Of a stretch of 25,326 nucleotides of DNA, positions 8,205 to 15,363 are shown in pieces. The notes below the pieces were generated by a model that ran no database searches, had not been told where the DNA came from, and saw nothing but the letters and a program-made list of their open reading frames with translations. Positions within the stretch are counted from its first letter, which is position 1; the number at the start of each line of letters is the position of its first letter. The stretch lies in the IMG/VR virus record IMGVR_UViG_3300047373_000698, positions 1 to 25,326 of that record. One strand, 5' to 3'. The position numbers were made by a program, and so were the translations under genes. The stretch is from a virus.

Positions 8205-8614
8205 AATAATTTATTTATTTCTTTTTTTTGTATTCCCATACGCTCCAATATACGAAAAATTTCGTCATCTCCCAAAAAGTTCAAATATTCTCTTACTTCA
8301 TTTTGTGAACATTCCCAATATTTAGATAAATATACTAATAACTCTGTTTTTTGTTGTTTGATATTAGATTTAATATACTTATTCCATTTATTATTCTTAG
8401 GAATATATTCTCTATAAATTGAGTATATTTGTTCCTTATTTTGAGGGTGAATTTTCTGAGCTTCATTTACTAACTCCAAAAAGTCACTATTCATAGACAT
8501 AAATCTATGAATCATATAACTATTCCAAAGTTCCCAATCTTTATCTGAGAATGATGAGGGATCGGATTTAATTGAATTAATCTGTTTTAACCAATCCCAA
8601 ACATTTTTAACCAT
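8201..8614 (-). CDS. 62: Clamp loader small subunit (T4 gp62-like)
   Basis: A 137-residue protein that matches the marine T4-like version of gp62 in pattern: SFSDKDWELWNSYMIHRFMSMN (family: x-x-x-Y-x-P-F-x-x-N-R-x-L-S), then FLELVNEAQKI, then IYREYIPKNNKWNKYIK, and a helical end LSKYWECSQNEVREYLNFLG. gp62 binds four gp44 ATPase subunits to form the complex that loads gp45 on primed DNA. It is shorter than T4 gp62 (187 residues). Context is strong: gp44 is one gene upstream, as T4 also keeps 62 and 44 adjacent. It starts 1 nt after the 90-residue gene. The call is from motif memory plus position; sequence conservation in this family is low. Confidence 0.68.
   Translation of the reverse strand: MVKNVWDWLKQINSIKSDPSSFSDKDWELWNSYMIHRFMSMNSDFLELVNEAQKIHPQNKEQIYSIYREYIPKNNKWNKYIKSNIKQQKTELLVYLSKYWECSQNEVREYLNFLGDDEIFRILERMGIQKKEINKLL
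8247..8275 (-). promoter_or_regulatory. Promoter TTGGGA-N17-TATATT inside the gp62-like gene
   Basis: -35 TTGGGA (8270-8275), -10 TATATT (8247-8252), 17-bp spacer ending CG, as in several other copies. The predicted start near 8240 gives a 36-nt leader to the ATG at 8204. The downstream sequence reads TATATTGGAG, identical to the copies at 3209 and 18899. Confidence 0.55.
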
Positions 8615-8615
8615 T

Positions 8616-8888
8616 CTACTCAGATAAAATACTTGAATCAGCTAATTCTTCTCTTAACTCCATTGGTAATCCATCTGCTAATATCTTATCAGTATAAGGA
8701 TCAACAAAAACTGGAATAGGCATGATAGCATCGCTTTCAGTACCTGCAACGTATTTTGAAATTTTTCTAAGGATAACTCTTGACTTCCAAATGTCTGTAC
8801 CTTTAGAATTTTTAACTGGTTTAGTTGATGTTAAATCAACATTTACTTGTGGTTGTTGTGGTGTAGCACCACCTGCACTTCCTCTCAT
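8616..8888 (-). CDS. Hypothetical protein between gp44-like and gp62-like genes
   Basis: A 90-residue protein I do not recognise. The first 30 residues look disordered (glycine, proline, glutamine), followed by a compact segment: DIWKSRVILRKISKYV (32-47), then AIMPIPVFVDPYTDKILAD and a helical acidic end ELREELADSSILSE. The strand-rich centre with D-P-x-T-x-K-I suggests a small folded domain. It starts 1 nt after the gp44-like stop and ends 1 nt before the gp62-like start, so it is locked into the clamp-loader operon and may be expressed in proportion with it. Function unknown. Confidence 0.72.
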   Translation of the reverse strand: MRGSAGGATPQQPQVNVDLTSTKPVKNSKGTDIWKSRVILRKISKYVAGTESDAIMPIPVFVDPYTDKILADGLPMELREELADSSILSE

Positions 8889-8889
8889 A

Positions 8890-9804
8890 TTATTTATTAT
8901 TTATTAAATTATTAATTAAACTCATTATATTAATTTCCTTATCAATTCGGAAATTAGCTTTGTATTGATGGTCATTAACTAAAATAGCTACTGTACCTTC
9001 TTTACCAGGCATATAATCACTTGCTTTATCATATAAAGTTCTAAATAGATCTTCATAATCATCTGTATTAGCGTTAGCAACTATTTGTCTAATATTTTTA
9101 AAATTTGGTTTAGATTTCTTTAATTCATCTATAATTCCATCTATATAATTAGATGAAAATAAAACTGATTTATCTAATTTAAGTTCACCATTAACTGTAT
9201 TAGCTTGAATTGTATTAATACATTTTCTTAAATCGGGATAAAATTGTAATACTATGGATCCTAAACTGTCCATATCAAATGCAATTTTTTCTAGATCCAT
9301 AATCCAAGATAAATGGTAAGCAACTTGTTTTTTGCTTGGTGGAACTACTTTTAATACTTGACATCTTGATTGTAGTGGATCTATTATTCGTTCCACATAA
9401 TTACAAGTTAAAATGAATCTAGTAGTTCTGGAGAATGTTTCTATTATATTACGTAATGATGCTTGGGCTTGTATAGTAAGAAAATCTGCTTCATCTAATA
9501 TAACTACTTTAAGTGGTTTAAATGATGCTACGGAAGCAAAGCTAGATACTTTATCTCTAATAGTTTCAATACCTCTTTCATCTGAAGCATTTATATAAAC
9601 ATGGTCACAGTCTAAATTATTAACTATTAATTTAGCTAATGTAGTTTTACCTGTACCAGCAGGTCCATAAAATATAAAATTTTGGATATCATTATTATAT
9701 AATTGAGATGCAATGGAAGATTTTAAATTCTCATTACCAACATAATCTTTTAATTTTACTGGTCTGTATTTTTCTACTAGTAAACTATGATTAGTATTCT
9801 CCAT
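8890..9804 (-). CDS. 44: Clamp loader ATPase large subunit (T4 gp44-like)
   Basis: A 304-residue AAA+ ATPase of the RFC/gp44 group. KYRPVKLKDYVGN (12-24) is the clamp-loader signature; Walker A GPAGTGKT is at 47-54; Walker B VVILDEAD at 100-107; sensor 1 TCNY at 133-136; the trans-acting SRC arginine motif at 146-148. The rest is the helical lid and collar. Length is close to T4 gp44 (319). In the cell it works with the gp62-like subunit to open the gp45 clamp with ATP. Its start overlaps the upstream 88-residue gene by 14 nt. All catalytic residues are present. Confidence 0.95.
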   Translation of the reverse strand: MENTNHSLLVEKYRPVKLKDYVGNENLKSSIASQLYNNDIQNFIFYGPAGTGKTTLAKLIVNNLDCDHVYINASDERGIETIRDKVSSFASVASFKPLKVVILDEADFLTIQAQASLRNIIETFSRTTRFILTCNYVERIIDPLQSRCQVLKVVPPSKKQVAYHLSWIMDLEKIAFDMDSLGSIVLQFYPDLRKCINTIQANTVNGELKLDKSVLFSSNYIDGIIDELKKSKPNFKNIRQIVANANTDDYEDLFRTLYDKASDYMPGKEGTVAILVNDHQYKANFRIDKEINIMSLINNLINNK

Positions 9805-10057
9805 AAATTGAATATTGTTTAATTGGTTCAGGTTTTACTTCTTCTTCAGTTGTAGAAATAGCATATAACTCACTTTTTAGGGGAGCTAACCTATACTCCC
9901 CTTTAAAGCCAGTTTTCACCATATAAGCTTCTAAGGCATCAGTAAGCGTTTTATGGATAGGACCATCAGGTTCATTTGCAATAAGTCTCCACTTATCACC
10001 TGGTGGTACCCTGCGAGCAATTAAAATATTCTCTTCTATAACCTTCTTTTTTGACAT
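9791..10057 (-). CDS. Hypothetical small protein with predicted leaderless mRNA
   Basis: An 88-residue protein not recognised. It has a basic start (MSKKKVIEENILIARRV), a compact middle with PPGDKWRLIANEPDG, a helix TLTDALEAYMVKTGF, and an acidic C-terminal tail rich in E, K, P and Y. No membrane segment. The gene has its own promoter (TTGGAA-N17-TATATT); the sixth base after the -10 box is followed by ATG, so the predicted first transcribed base is the A of the start codon. It overlaps the gp44-like gene by 14 nt, so this promoter probably supplies the clamp loader too. Confidence 0.7.
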   Translation of the reverse strand: MSKKKVIEENILIARRVPPGDKWRLIANEPDGPIHKTLTDALEAYMVKTGFKGEYRLAPLKSELYAISTTEEEVKPEPIKQYSIYGEY

Positions 10058-10063
10058 AACTAT

Positions 10064-10092
10064 AATATACGAAATTATTTATTAAATTCCAA
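10064..10092 (-). promoter_or_regulatory. Promoter TTGGAA-N17-TATATT, predicted +1 at ATG 10057
   Basis: -35 TTGGAA (10087-10092) lies within the last codons of groEL; -10 TATATT is at 10064-10069, preceded by TTTCG. With six bases between -10 and +1, transcription starts at 10057, which is the A of the ATG. No leader and no ribosome-binding site would exist. Confidence 0.65.
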
Positions 10093-11728
10093 GTCCTGAT
10101 TGAGGTACTCCATTATTTTCATAACCTCTATCTTTAAACTCATCACTATCTTTATCTTCAATAATAGTACATTCTGTTAATAAAACTGTACCTGCTACTG
10201 AAGCTGCATTTTGTAATGCTAATCTAGTAACTTTAGTTGGATCAATAATTCCTGCTTCCTTATAATCTATTACTTTTCCTTCATCAATGTGAATTCCTGC
10301 CCAATGATCATTACCTGAATCTACTAGTTTATATTTACCTAGTAATTGTGCTTCAGTTGAATCATAACCAGCATTAAGTAATATTTGTTCAAATGGTTTA
10401 CCACATGCTTTATATACAATCTCAGCTCCAATACTTTCTTTATTTTTAATAGCTTCTCTAGCATAAAGTAAAGCAACACCACCACCTGGGAGTATTCCTT
10501 CTTCAATTGCAGCTTTTGTAGCATGTAATGCATCATCAACTCTATCTTTTCTTTCATTCATTTCAGTTTCTGTAAATCCACCTACATGAATAATAGCGAC
10601 ACCACCTACAAATTTAGCTAATCTATTTTGTAACTGTTCAGTTTCATAAGGTGTTTTTGATTTATCAAGTTGAACTTTAATTTCTTCAATTCTTGATTCA
10701 ATTTTTTCAACTTCACCTTTACCATCAACTATAGTAGTTTGTTCTTTTTCTACAGTTACTATTCTAGCTTCACCAAACCAATCCCAACTAAATTTGTCTA
10801 ACTTCATTCCTTTATCTTTACTAAATACAGTACCACCTGTAGTAATAGCTATATCTTCTAAGATAAGTTTTCTTCTATCTCCAAAATCGGGAGCTTTAAC
10901 AGCACAAACACTTAATGTACCTCTCATTTTATTAACTATAAGAGTAGCTAATGCTTCATTATCTATATCTTCAGCAATTATTAATAAAGATTTACCTTGA
11001 GCACCTACTGCTTCTAAAATTGGAAGTAATTCTTTAACTGAAGATAATCTACCATCAACAATAAGAATAGCAGGATTTTCAAGTACTGAAGTCATATCAT
11101 TGTTGTTAGTAACAAAATATGGAGATTTATAACCTCTAGCAAATTGCATTCCTTCCACAGTTTCAATATAATTATCTGCTGTTCTAGATGATTCAATATG
11201 AACTACACCTTGTTGACCAACTTTATCTACTGCAGTAGCAATTAATTTTCCTACTTCATTATCATTATTAGCTGAAACTGTAGCAATTTGTTCTAATTGA
11301 TTTTCTTCACCTATATCCTCAGATAATTTTTTCAATTGTGAAACAACTTCTTTTACTGATTGGTCAATATCTCTTTTGATTTGAACTGCATTTTCTTTAT
11401 TATCTAGAGCTGTTAAACCATTTTTAATGATTTCTCTAGCCAATAGTGTTGATGTAGTTGTACCATCACCAGCCTTATCTGCTGTTTTAATTGCAGCATA
11501 CTTAACTAATTGAACTCCAAGTTCTTGATTAGTTTCTTTTAATACAATATTTCTAGCAACTGTAACACCATCTTTAGTACTTTGAGGTGGGTCAATAATA
11601 CCCTTACCTATAACAACATTTCTTCCGTTAGGTCCTAAAGTTGAAACTACAGCATCAGCTAAAATATCTATACCTTTAATTAAATTTTTTCTGGCTTGTT
11701 TGCCAAATTCTACTTTTTTCATAATCAT
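10082..11728 (-). CDS. groL: Phage-encoded GroEL-type chaperonin
   Basis: A full-length 548-residue group I chaperonin. Visible landmarks: LGPNGRNVVI (31-40), the ATP-binding TKDGVTVA (51-58) and GDGTTT (87-92), the segment DRVDDALHATKAAIEEG with the catalytic aspartate equivalent to E. coli D398, and LPGGGVALLYARE. The true start may be the second ATG (residue 3), which gives the usual MKKVEFG beginning. The C-terminus ends NNGVPQSGLGI, without the Gly-Gly-Met tail of most bacterial GroEL. It follows groES by 2 nt, the normal groES-groEL order. T4 encodes only a GroES substitute (gp31), so a phage carrying both parts could supply a complete folding machine, for example for capsid protein (inference). 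Confidence 0.97.
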   Translation of the reverse strand: MIMKKVEFGKQARKNLIKGIDILADAVVSTLGPNGRNVVIGKGIIDPPQSTKDGVTVARNIVLKETNQELGVQLVKYAAIKTADKAGDGTTTSTLLAREIIKNGLTALDNKENAVQIKRDIDQSVKEVVSQLKKLSEDIGEENQLEQIATVSANNDNEVGKLIATAVDKVGQQGVVHIESSRTADNYIETVEGMQFARGYKSPYFVTNNNDMTSVLENPAILIVDGRLSSVKELLPILEAVGAQGKSLLIIAEDIDNEALATLIVNKMRGTLSVCAVKAPDFGDRRKLILEDIAITTGGTVFSKDKGMKLDKFSWDWFGEARIVTVEKEQTTIVDGKGEVEKIESRIEEIKVQLDKSKTPYETEQLQNRLAKFVGGVAIIHVGGFTETEMNERKDRVDDALHATKAAIEEGILPGGGVALLYAREAIKNKESIGAEIVYKACGKPFEQILLNAGYDSTEAQLLGKYKLVDSGNDHWAGIHIDEGKVIDYKEAGIIDPTKVTRLALQNAASVAGTVLLTECTIIEDKDSDEFKDRGYENNGVPQSGLGI

Positions 11729-11730
11729 TT

Positions 11731-12087
11731 TTATATATCTGTTAAATGTTCTTTATCAATTTCACTTACTTCTGTTTCCGCCAGTACATCTTCTACTGGT
11801 ACAGTTACTTTGGCTAAGATTTGATTCTCAGGACCAACATAATATTCTTCACCATCAAATTGTAGTTTAGTGAATCCCATAGTTGGTAAGACAATTCTAT
11901 CTCCCACCTTAATAATTGTTTGTAAAAATTCTCCTGAATGTGTATGCTTTCCAGGACCTACAGCTATAACTTCACCTACTTCATTTAATTCTTTACCCAT
12001 GTCTGGTACAATAATACCCCCATAAGTAACTTCCTCATTTTCAATAGGTTTAACAATAACTGCGTCAAATAGTGCTTCTAAGTTCAT
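11731..12087 (-). CDS. groS: Phage-encoded GroES-type co-chaperonin
   Basis: A 118-residue co-chaperonin. AVIVKPIENEEVTYGGIIVP covers the N-terminal strand and mobile loop that docks on GroEL (core GGIIVPD, compared with the usual G-G-I-V-L/I). GEVIAVGPGK is the signature turn, and VKVGDRIVLP-like IKVGDRIVLPTMGFTKLQFDGEEYYV is the family's C-terminal beta part. It is about 20 residues longer than bacterial GroES because of an acidic tail after the core. It overlaps the upstream 101-residue gene by 4 nt and precedes groEL by 2 nt. Length is similar to T4 gp31 (111), but the sequence is closer to bacterial GroES. Confidence 0.95.
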   Translation of the reverse strand: MNLEALFDAVIVKPIENEEVTYGGIIVPDMGKELNEVGEVIAVGPGKHTHSGEFLQTIIKVGDRIVLPTMGFTKLQFDGEEYYVGPENQILAKVTVPVEDVLAETEVSEIDKEHLTDI

Positions 12088-12389
12088 AATTGTGTAATGT
12101 ATTGTTTAATATTTGATTCGATTTTTTTATAATTTTCTATAACATCATCAATAGATGTATAATTTTCTTTCGTATGCAATTGCATTTTTGAAATAGATTC
12201 TAATGCACTTCCCAAATTGGGATGGTAAGTTTGGGGTTTACTATATTCCTTTCCTTTACCTTTTGTTCTAAAATGGTCAGCATTAGGTTTAATACGTTCT
12301 TGTACAGTATAACAATGGTCATCCTTTGTTATAAAGTAAGGATCCAATTTAGGATCTTCTATAATTGTAAGTTGTTTGCTTTTTTTCAT
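12084..12389 (-). CDS. Hypothetical protein upstream of groES, predicted leaderless
   Basis: A 101-residue soluble protein I do not recognise. After a basic start it has PKLDPYFITKDDHCYTVQER (13-32), a compact segment with aromatic and charged residues, then a lysine/glycine-rich linker (FRTKGKGKEYSKPQTYHPNL) and a helical second half (LGSALESISKMQL, IDDVIENYKKIESNIKQYI). Its stop overlaps the groES start by 4 nt, so the two are translationally coupled. A TATATTG box ends 5 nt before the ATG, so the transcript should begin at the start codon. It could be linked to the chaperone function by expression, but no evidence gives a role. Confidence 0.68.
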   Translation of the reverse strand: MKKSKQLTIIEDPKLDPYFITKDDHCYTVQERIKPNADHFRTKGKGKEYSKPQTYHPNLGSALESISKMQLHTKENYTSIDDVIENYKKIESNIKQYITQL

Positions 12390-12395
12390 AACGTC

Positions 12396-12424
12396 AATAT
12401 ACGAAAAAACATTTGCTAGGACAC
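12396..12424 (-). promoter_or_regulatory. Promoter-like TATATTG box, predicted +1 at ATG 12389
   Basis: -10 TATATT (12396-12401) preceded by TTTCG, exactly as upstream of the 88-residue gene; the -35 position (12419-12424) reads GTGTCC, which is poor. The spacing to ATG is identical to three other genes, putting +1 at the A of the start codon at 12389. Probably the chaperonin operon promoter. Confidence 0.5.
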
Positions 12425-12442
12425 GTTTTTTCAGTAAAACTT

Positions 12443-12865
12443 TTATTTAATCTTAATAGATTTTGGTTTAGCTTCATCAGCTAAAGGTATAAAAATATCT
12501 AATAGACCATTTTCTAAAATAGCATCAATACCACTTAAATCAAATTTAGGTGCTATTTTGTATCTTAAATCAAATGATTTTTTAGATAAACCATTATGAA
12601 TCATTCCATCATGGAATTTCTCATCTTCTAGTTTAGTATAACTAATTTTTAAAATATCCCCTTCAATATCTACTACAATGTCTTTTTTAGTAAGACCCGT
12701 ACAAGCTACTTCAAAATGAAGTCCTGCATCATTGAAAAAAATATTAACGGGATGTGGTTGTTTGAAATTTCCAACAGGTTGAAATGTGCTGTCAGATTTA
12801 AAGTGATTCCTAAAAAGGATGTCGAAAGGACTTATATGCCTTTCAAAGATTTCTAATGTACTCAT
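12443..12865 (-). CDS. Small heat shock protein (Hsp20, alpha-crystallin domain)
   Basis: A 140-residue protein with an alpha-crystallin domain from about residue 36 to 130: PHPVNIFFNDAGLHFEV, CTGLTKKDIVVDIEGDILKIS, and the diagnostic A-x-x-x-x-G-x-L strand AILENGLLDIFIP. The C-terminal I-x-I anchor is SIKIK at the very end. These holdases form oligomers that keep unfolding proteins soluble; Hsp20 genes are known in T4-like marine cyanophages. The gene has its own promoter and an 83-nt leader containing a strong UUCG hairpin 15 nt before the ATG. It is followed by the 101-residue, groES and groEL genes, so a whole chaperone block is present. Confidence 0.93.
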   Translation of the reverse strand: MSTLEIFERHISPFDILFRNHFKSDSTFQPVGNFKQPHPVNIFFNDAGLHFEVACTGLTKKDIVVDIEGDILKISYTKLEDEKFHDGMIHNGLSKKSFDLRYKIAPKFDLSGIDAILENGLLDIFIPLADEAKPKSIKIK

Positions 12866-12880
12866 ATCATTTTATTTTAT

Positions 12881-12895
12881 GGGGCCGAAGCTCCC
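12881..12895 (-). promoter_or_regulatory. Stable UUCG-tetraloop hairpin in the hsp20 leader
   Basis: The RNA GGGAGCUUCGGCCCC folds as GGG-(A bulge)-GC / UUCG / GC-CCC with the very stable C(UUCG)G loop. It ends 15 nt before the hsp20 ATG, and the intervening RNA is A-rich. It is followed by A/U mix rather than a U-run, so it is not a standard terminator. It is one of the few GC-rich spots in the window. Confidence 0.55.
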
Positions 12896-12954
12896 GGTTA
12901 ATTTAAAAACACAACTTGTGCCCTAGCTACAATGTTTTGTTTATTATACATATC

Positions 12955-12983
12955 AATATAATAAGGAAAATTCACTTCTCCAA
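12955..12983 (-). promoter_or_regulatory. Promoter TTGGAG-N17-TATATT for hsp20
   Basis: -35 TTGGAG (12978-12983) and -10 TATATT (12955-12960) with a 17-bp spacer; this is one of the copies with the full TTGGAG and TATATTG consensus. Predicted +1 near 12948, giving an 83-nt leader to the ATG at 12865. The -35 overlaps the end of the DUF6445-like gene. Confidence 0.68.
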
Positions 12984-12984
12984 A

Positions 12985-13665
12985 TTATTTTATTTGACCT
13001 GGCAATAATTCTGTATCAAAGAAAAACATATGCCATAATCTACCAGACTCAATATCCCACCCAAAATAATCCTGAGCTGCATGAATACATTTAGCATCAA
13101 AAATAACTAATCTATTGTAAACATTTCCTGCAACATCAACATCTTCATAAGGATGAGGATCAACAAATGTATGTTGATTAAAAGCATGATCAATATTTTT
13201 ACCATTTACTGGTTCTTGACTGTGTCTTATTTTAGTTTCTTTATGTTGCATCAATCTTGTACCTGAAGCAACAGGAGCATTTGGAGTTAAATAAATCATT
13301 CCTGCCCACATTTGTTGGTCACAATGGTAAACTAAAGAAGTACCTGAGCTAGCAGATTGGAATCTTCCATTCATACCATAATCTTCCCACATTTCTCTAC
13401 CAACAATTTTTGAGCCAATAATCTGTTCAAATCTTTCTTTAACCCCATCAAATAAATATTGTTTTCTGGTTCTCATACCTAAATAACCTGGGTCATCAAA
13501 GTAATATTGTTTTAAGGCAAATTCCCTAATAGCATCTGGATCTTCATAGAAATTGTCTACAATCCACATTCTAGGTTTTGGTTCAGGATTAGGTTTAAAT
13601 TCATTAGTATAAATTTGACCCCACTGGCTATCTGGTGCAGAATCTACTCTTTTAATTTTACTCAT
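12985..13665 (-). CDS. DUF6445-like / 2OG-Fe(II) oxygenase-fold protein
   Basis: A 226-residue protein. IVDNFYEDPDAIREFAL (35-51) is the typical beginning of DUF6445-type proteins. A possible facial triad is H114-x-D116 (YHCDQQ) with H195 (CIHAA), and R209 (GRLW) is placed to bind 2-oxoglutarate; between them lie the core strands MIYLTP, GTRL and NRLVIFD. This suggests an iron/2OG-dependent hydroxylase of unknown substrate. It sits between the sliding clamp and hsp20, 10 nt after the clamp gene. It is one of three proteins with this fold in the window. The family link is from pattern recall. Confidence 0.75.
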   Translation of the reverse strand: MSKIKRVDSAPDSQWGQIYTNEFKPNPEPKPRMWIVDNFYEDPDAIREFALKQYYFDDPGYLGMRTRKQYLFDGVKERFEQIIGSKIVGREMWEDYGMNGRFQSASSGTSLVYHCDQQMWAGMIYLTPNAPVASGTRLMQHKETKIRHSQEPVNGKNIDHAFNQHTFVDPHPYEDVDVAGNVYNRLVIFDAKCIHAAQDYFGWDIESGRLWHMFFFDTELLPGQIK

Positions 13666-13675
13666 AGTTTTTAAT

Positions 13676-14398
13676 TTATTCGTTTCGTGCTATATAATAA
13701 ATACTGTTTATATCTCCTTCAAATGCAATTTTCATCATCCCTTGTTTAGAGATTTTAATAGAACAATTATCTATATCTTTATTTGCATTTAAAATATCTT
13801 TAAATATATCAGAATTAAATGGTAATTTTACATCACTATCTTTTATAATTCCTTGTAATTGGTACTCTATTTTATTTGAAAATCCTGTATTATCACCAAA
13901 TAAAAATTGGCAAACTAAATTTCCATCTAAATCTTTAGTTGATTGAATTAACATATTGTCTACATCATTTAAAGCATTTTTAGCTTTAATTAAATTATCT
14001 ACTTCTTCTCTTTCTAAGTCTAATTCAATTTCAAAACCTTCATCTGGATCACTATACCAAGGTGTTTTTCCCATGATAAGTGTATCAGCTAAAGCGTAAG
14101 CTAGTTCAAAATTAGTATCTGATATGTTTAATTTGGTATGTAATTCACCTTGTTTTTCAGATGATAATAATAAATCACCATTTGTAATAGCTAAAAGTTT
14201 TATTAATTTATTTGTATCGAATACTCCTACTTCACAATCCTCAAATTCAAAATTATCTAAAACTACTTTACATACCCTACCTGATTCACCAGCATAAACA
14301 GTTAATGTATTATCCTTGATTCTCCATTTAACCTGATTATTTAATCCATTAATGTAATATTTTGCAATAAAAGATTGTAGTGTGTTTTTGTTTATCAT
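13676..14398 (-). CDS. 45: Sliding clamp, DNA polymerase processivity factor (T4 gp45-like)
   Basis: A 240-residue protein (T4 gp45 is 228) that fits the trimeric phage clamp: an N-terminal LQSFIAKYYINGL helix, a strand-rich first half with NTLTVYAGESGRVCKV and a second repeat-like half with KLPFNSDIFKDILNANKD and SIKISKQGMMKIAFEGD, equal to the end of PCNA-type domains. Clamp sequences are weakly conserved, so context matters: the polymerase C-terminal half is 23 nt upstream and the clamp loader is downstream. The ATG is the predicted transcription start of its own promoter (TTTGAG-N17-TATATTG), so translation would be leaderless. The polymerase C-terminus has a matching clamp-binding peptide. 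Confidence 0.85.
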   Translation of the reverse strand: MINKNTLQSFIAKYYINGLNNQVKWRIKDNTLTVYAGESGRVCKVVLDNFEFEDCEVGVFDTNKLIKLLAITNGDLLLSSEKQGELHTKLNISDTNFELAYALADTLIMGKTPWYSDPDEGFEIELDLEREEVDNLIKAKNALNDVDNMLIQSTKDLDGNLVCQFLFGDNTGFSNKIEYQLQGIIKDSDVKLPFNSDIFKDILNANKDIDNCSIKISKQGMMKIAFEGDINSIYYIARNE

Positions 14399-14404
14399 AT
14401 CGTC

Positions 14405-14433
14405 AATATACGTAAGTTTCTTTATACCTCAAA
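14405..14433 (-). promoter_or_regulatory. Promoter TTTGAG-N17-TATATT, predicted +1 at clamp ATG 14398
   Basis: -35 TTTGAG (14428-14433) lies in the last codons of the polymerase C-half; -10 TATATT is at 14405-14410 preceded by ACG. Six bases separate the -10 box from the clamp ATG, so the predicted +1 is the A of the start codon. Confidence 0.62.
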
Positions 14434-15363
14434 GGAATCAAATGCATTTATGTAGGGGTTTAAATCTAAACTCCATTGTAAATCACTAAAAAATCCTTCT
14501 AATTTATTTAATAATATAGATTCAAATACTTTTTGTCTATCAGCATAAGCATTTAAAAATTCCTTAATCTTATCTGGCATGTCATAATCAAAAAATGCTA
14601 GTGCCTCTATTTTATATGGGTTATCTTTTAGATAGATCCATTTAACTTTATCAGCCATAGTAATAAGATTATATTTTCTATCTAATTTCCATAATTTAAG
14701 TAAATCATTATAACGAATAGCTGCACGAACAGGTGCAGGTGCTCCCTTTAATATTTCAGTAAATAATTCTCCAGCTCTAGCTGAATGTCCAGAATATTTT
14801 TGTAATTTTTTTACAGCAGTAGGATTACCTAATTTAGTTAATGGTATTTTACCACTAATTATTTTATGTTTAAAATCCTTAATCTGTTTTATTATATTAT
14901 CCTTTTTCTCACCCTTTAGAACTTGTTGAAGGATATCGTTGAAAAATTCCCCCAAAATAGGTGGAAAGTTTGCTTTCATAAACTCTAGACCTTTGATATC
15001 CAAGACTTCTTTGTTTATACCTTCTTGCTTTGTAATCCATTGTGCGTATCTTCTTGTTGCCCTGAAATAAGCTGAACGAATAACACATTCAGTTTTCATT
15101 TCAAGTCTGTGATTCGTGACGTTGAAGGTCTCACGAGCTAACCTATTATAATCTTCTGTTATTATATCTTGATAAGCTAAAGCTACTTTTTCTAAGTTAC
15201 CATCTTTTTCTTCATCAGATAAATTTTCAAAATTAGGAAATAAATGTAAAAGTATTGGTTCAGCATTAAAGTAATTTGAGTCTGTATCCACATAAGCACA
15301 ATAATTTGTGTCTTCTTTATCGCAAATAAACCAAGGTGTTTCTTCTAAATGCTTCATTTCCAA
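14422..15363 (-). CDS. 43B: DNA polymerase family B, C-terminal half (motif C and thumb; gp43B-like)
   Basis: A 313-residue protein that is the missing end of the polymerase. It has motif C YVDTDS at 24-29 with both catalytic aspartates (D26, D28), the K-x-x-Y-type segment in TECVIRSAYFRATRRYAQWI, then GLEFMKANFPPILG and a helical thumb. The last residues, NAFDSFEV, resemble the clamp-binding tail of T4/RB69 gp43 (LFDMFDF). There is no exonuclease and no motif A or B. With the N-half (567) the total is 880 residues, near T4 gp43 (898). The ATG could also be residue 3. It overlaps the sulfotransferase gene by 10 nt. No intein-like sequence is present, so the halves must assemble non-covalently to be active (inference). 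Confidence 0.92.
   Translation of the reverse strand: MEMKHLEETPWFICDKEDTNYCAYVDTDSNYFNAEPILLHLFPNFENLSDEEKDGNLEKVALAYQDIITEDYNRLARETFNVTNHRLEMKTECVIRSAYFRATRRYAQWITKQEGINKEVLDIKGLEFMKANFPPILGEFFNDILQQVLKGEKKDNIIKQIKDFKHKIISGKIPLTKLGNPTAVKKLQKYSGHSARAGELFTEILKGAPAPVRAAIRYNDLLKLWKLDRKYNLITMADKVKWIYLKDNPYKIEALAFFDYDMPDKIKEFLNAYADRQKVFESILLNKLEGFFSDLQWSLDLNPYINAFDSFEV

Noticed and set aside
12881-12895. Hairpin as an intrinsic terminator
   Set aside because: It is followed by an A/U mixture without a U-run on the minus strand, and it lies between the promoter and its own gene.
12898-12951. A 17-codon mini-ORF from ATG 12951 in the hsp20 leader
   Set aside because: The predicted transcription start (about 12948) lies inside its start codon, so the ATG would not be transcribed from that promoter.
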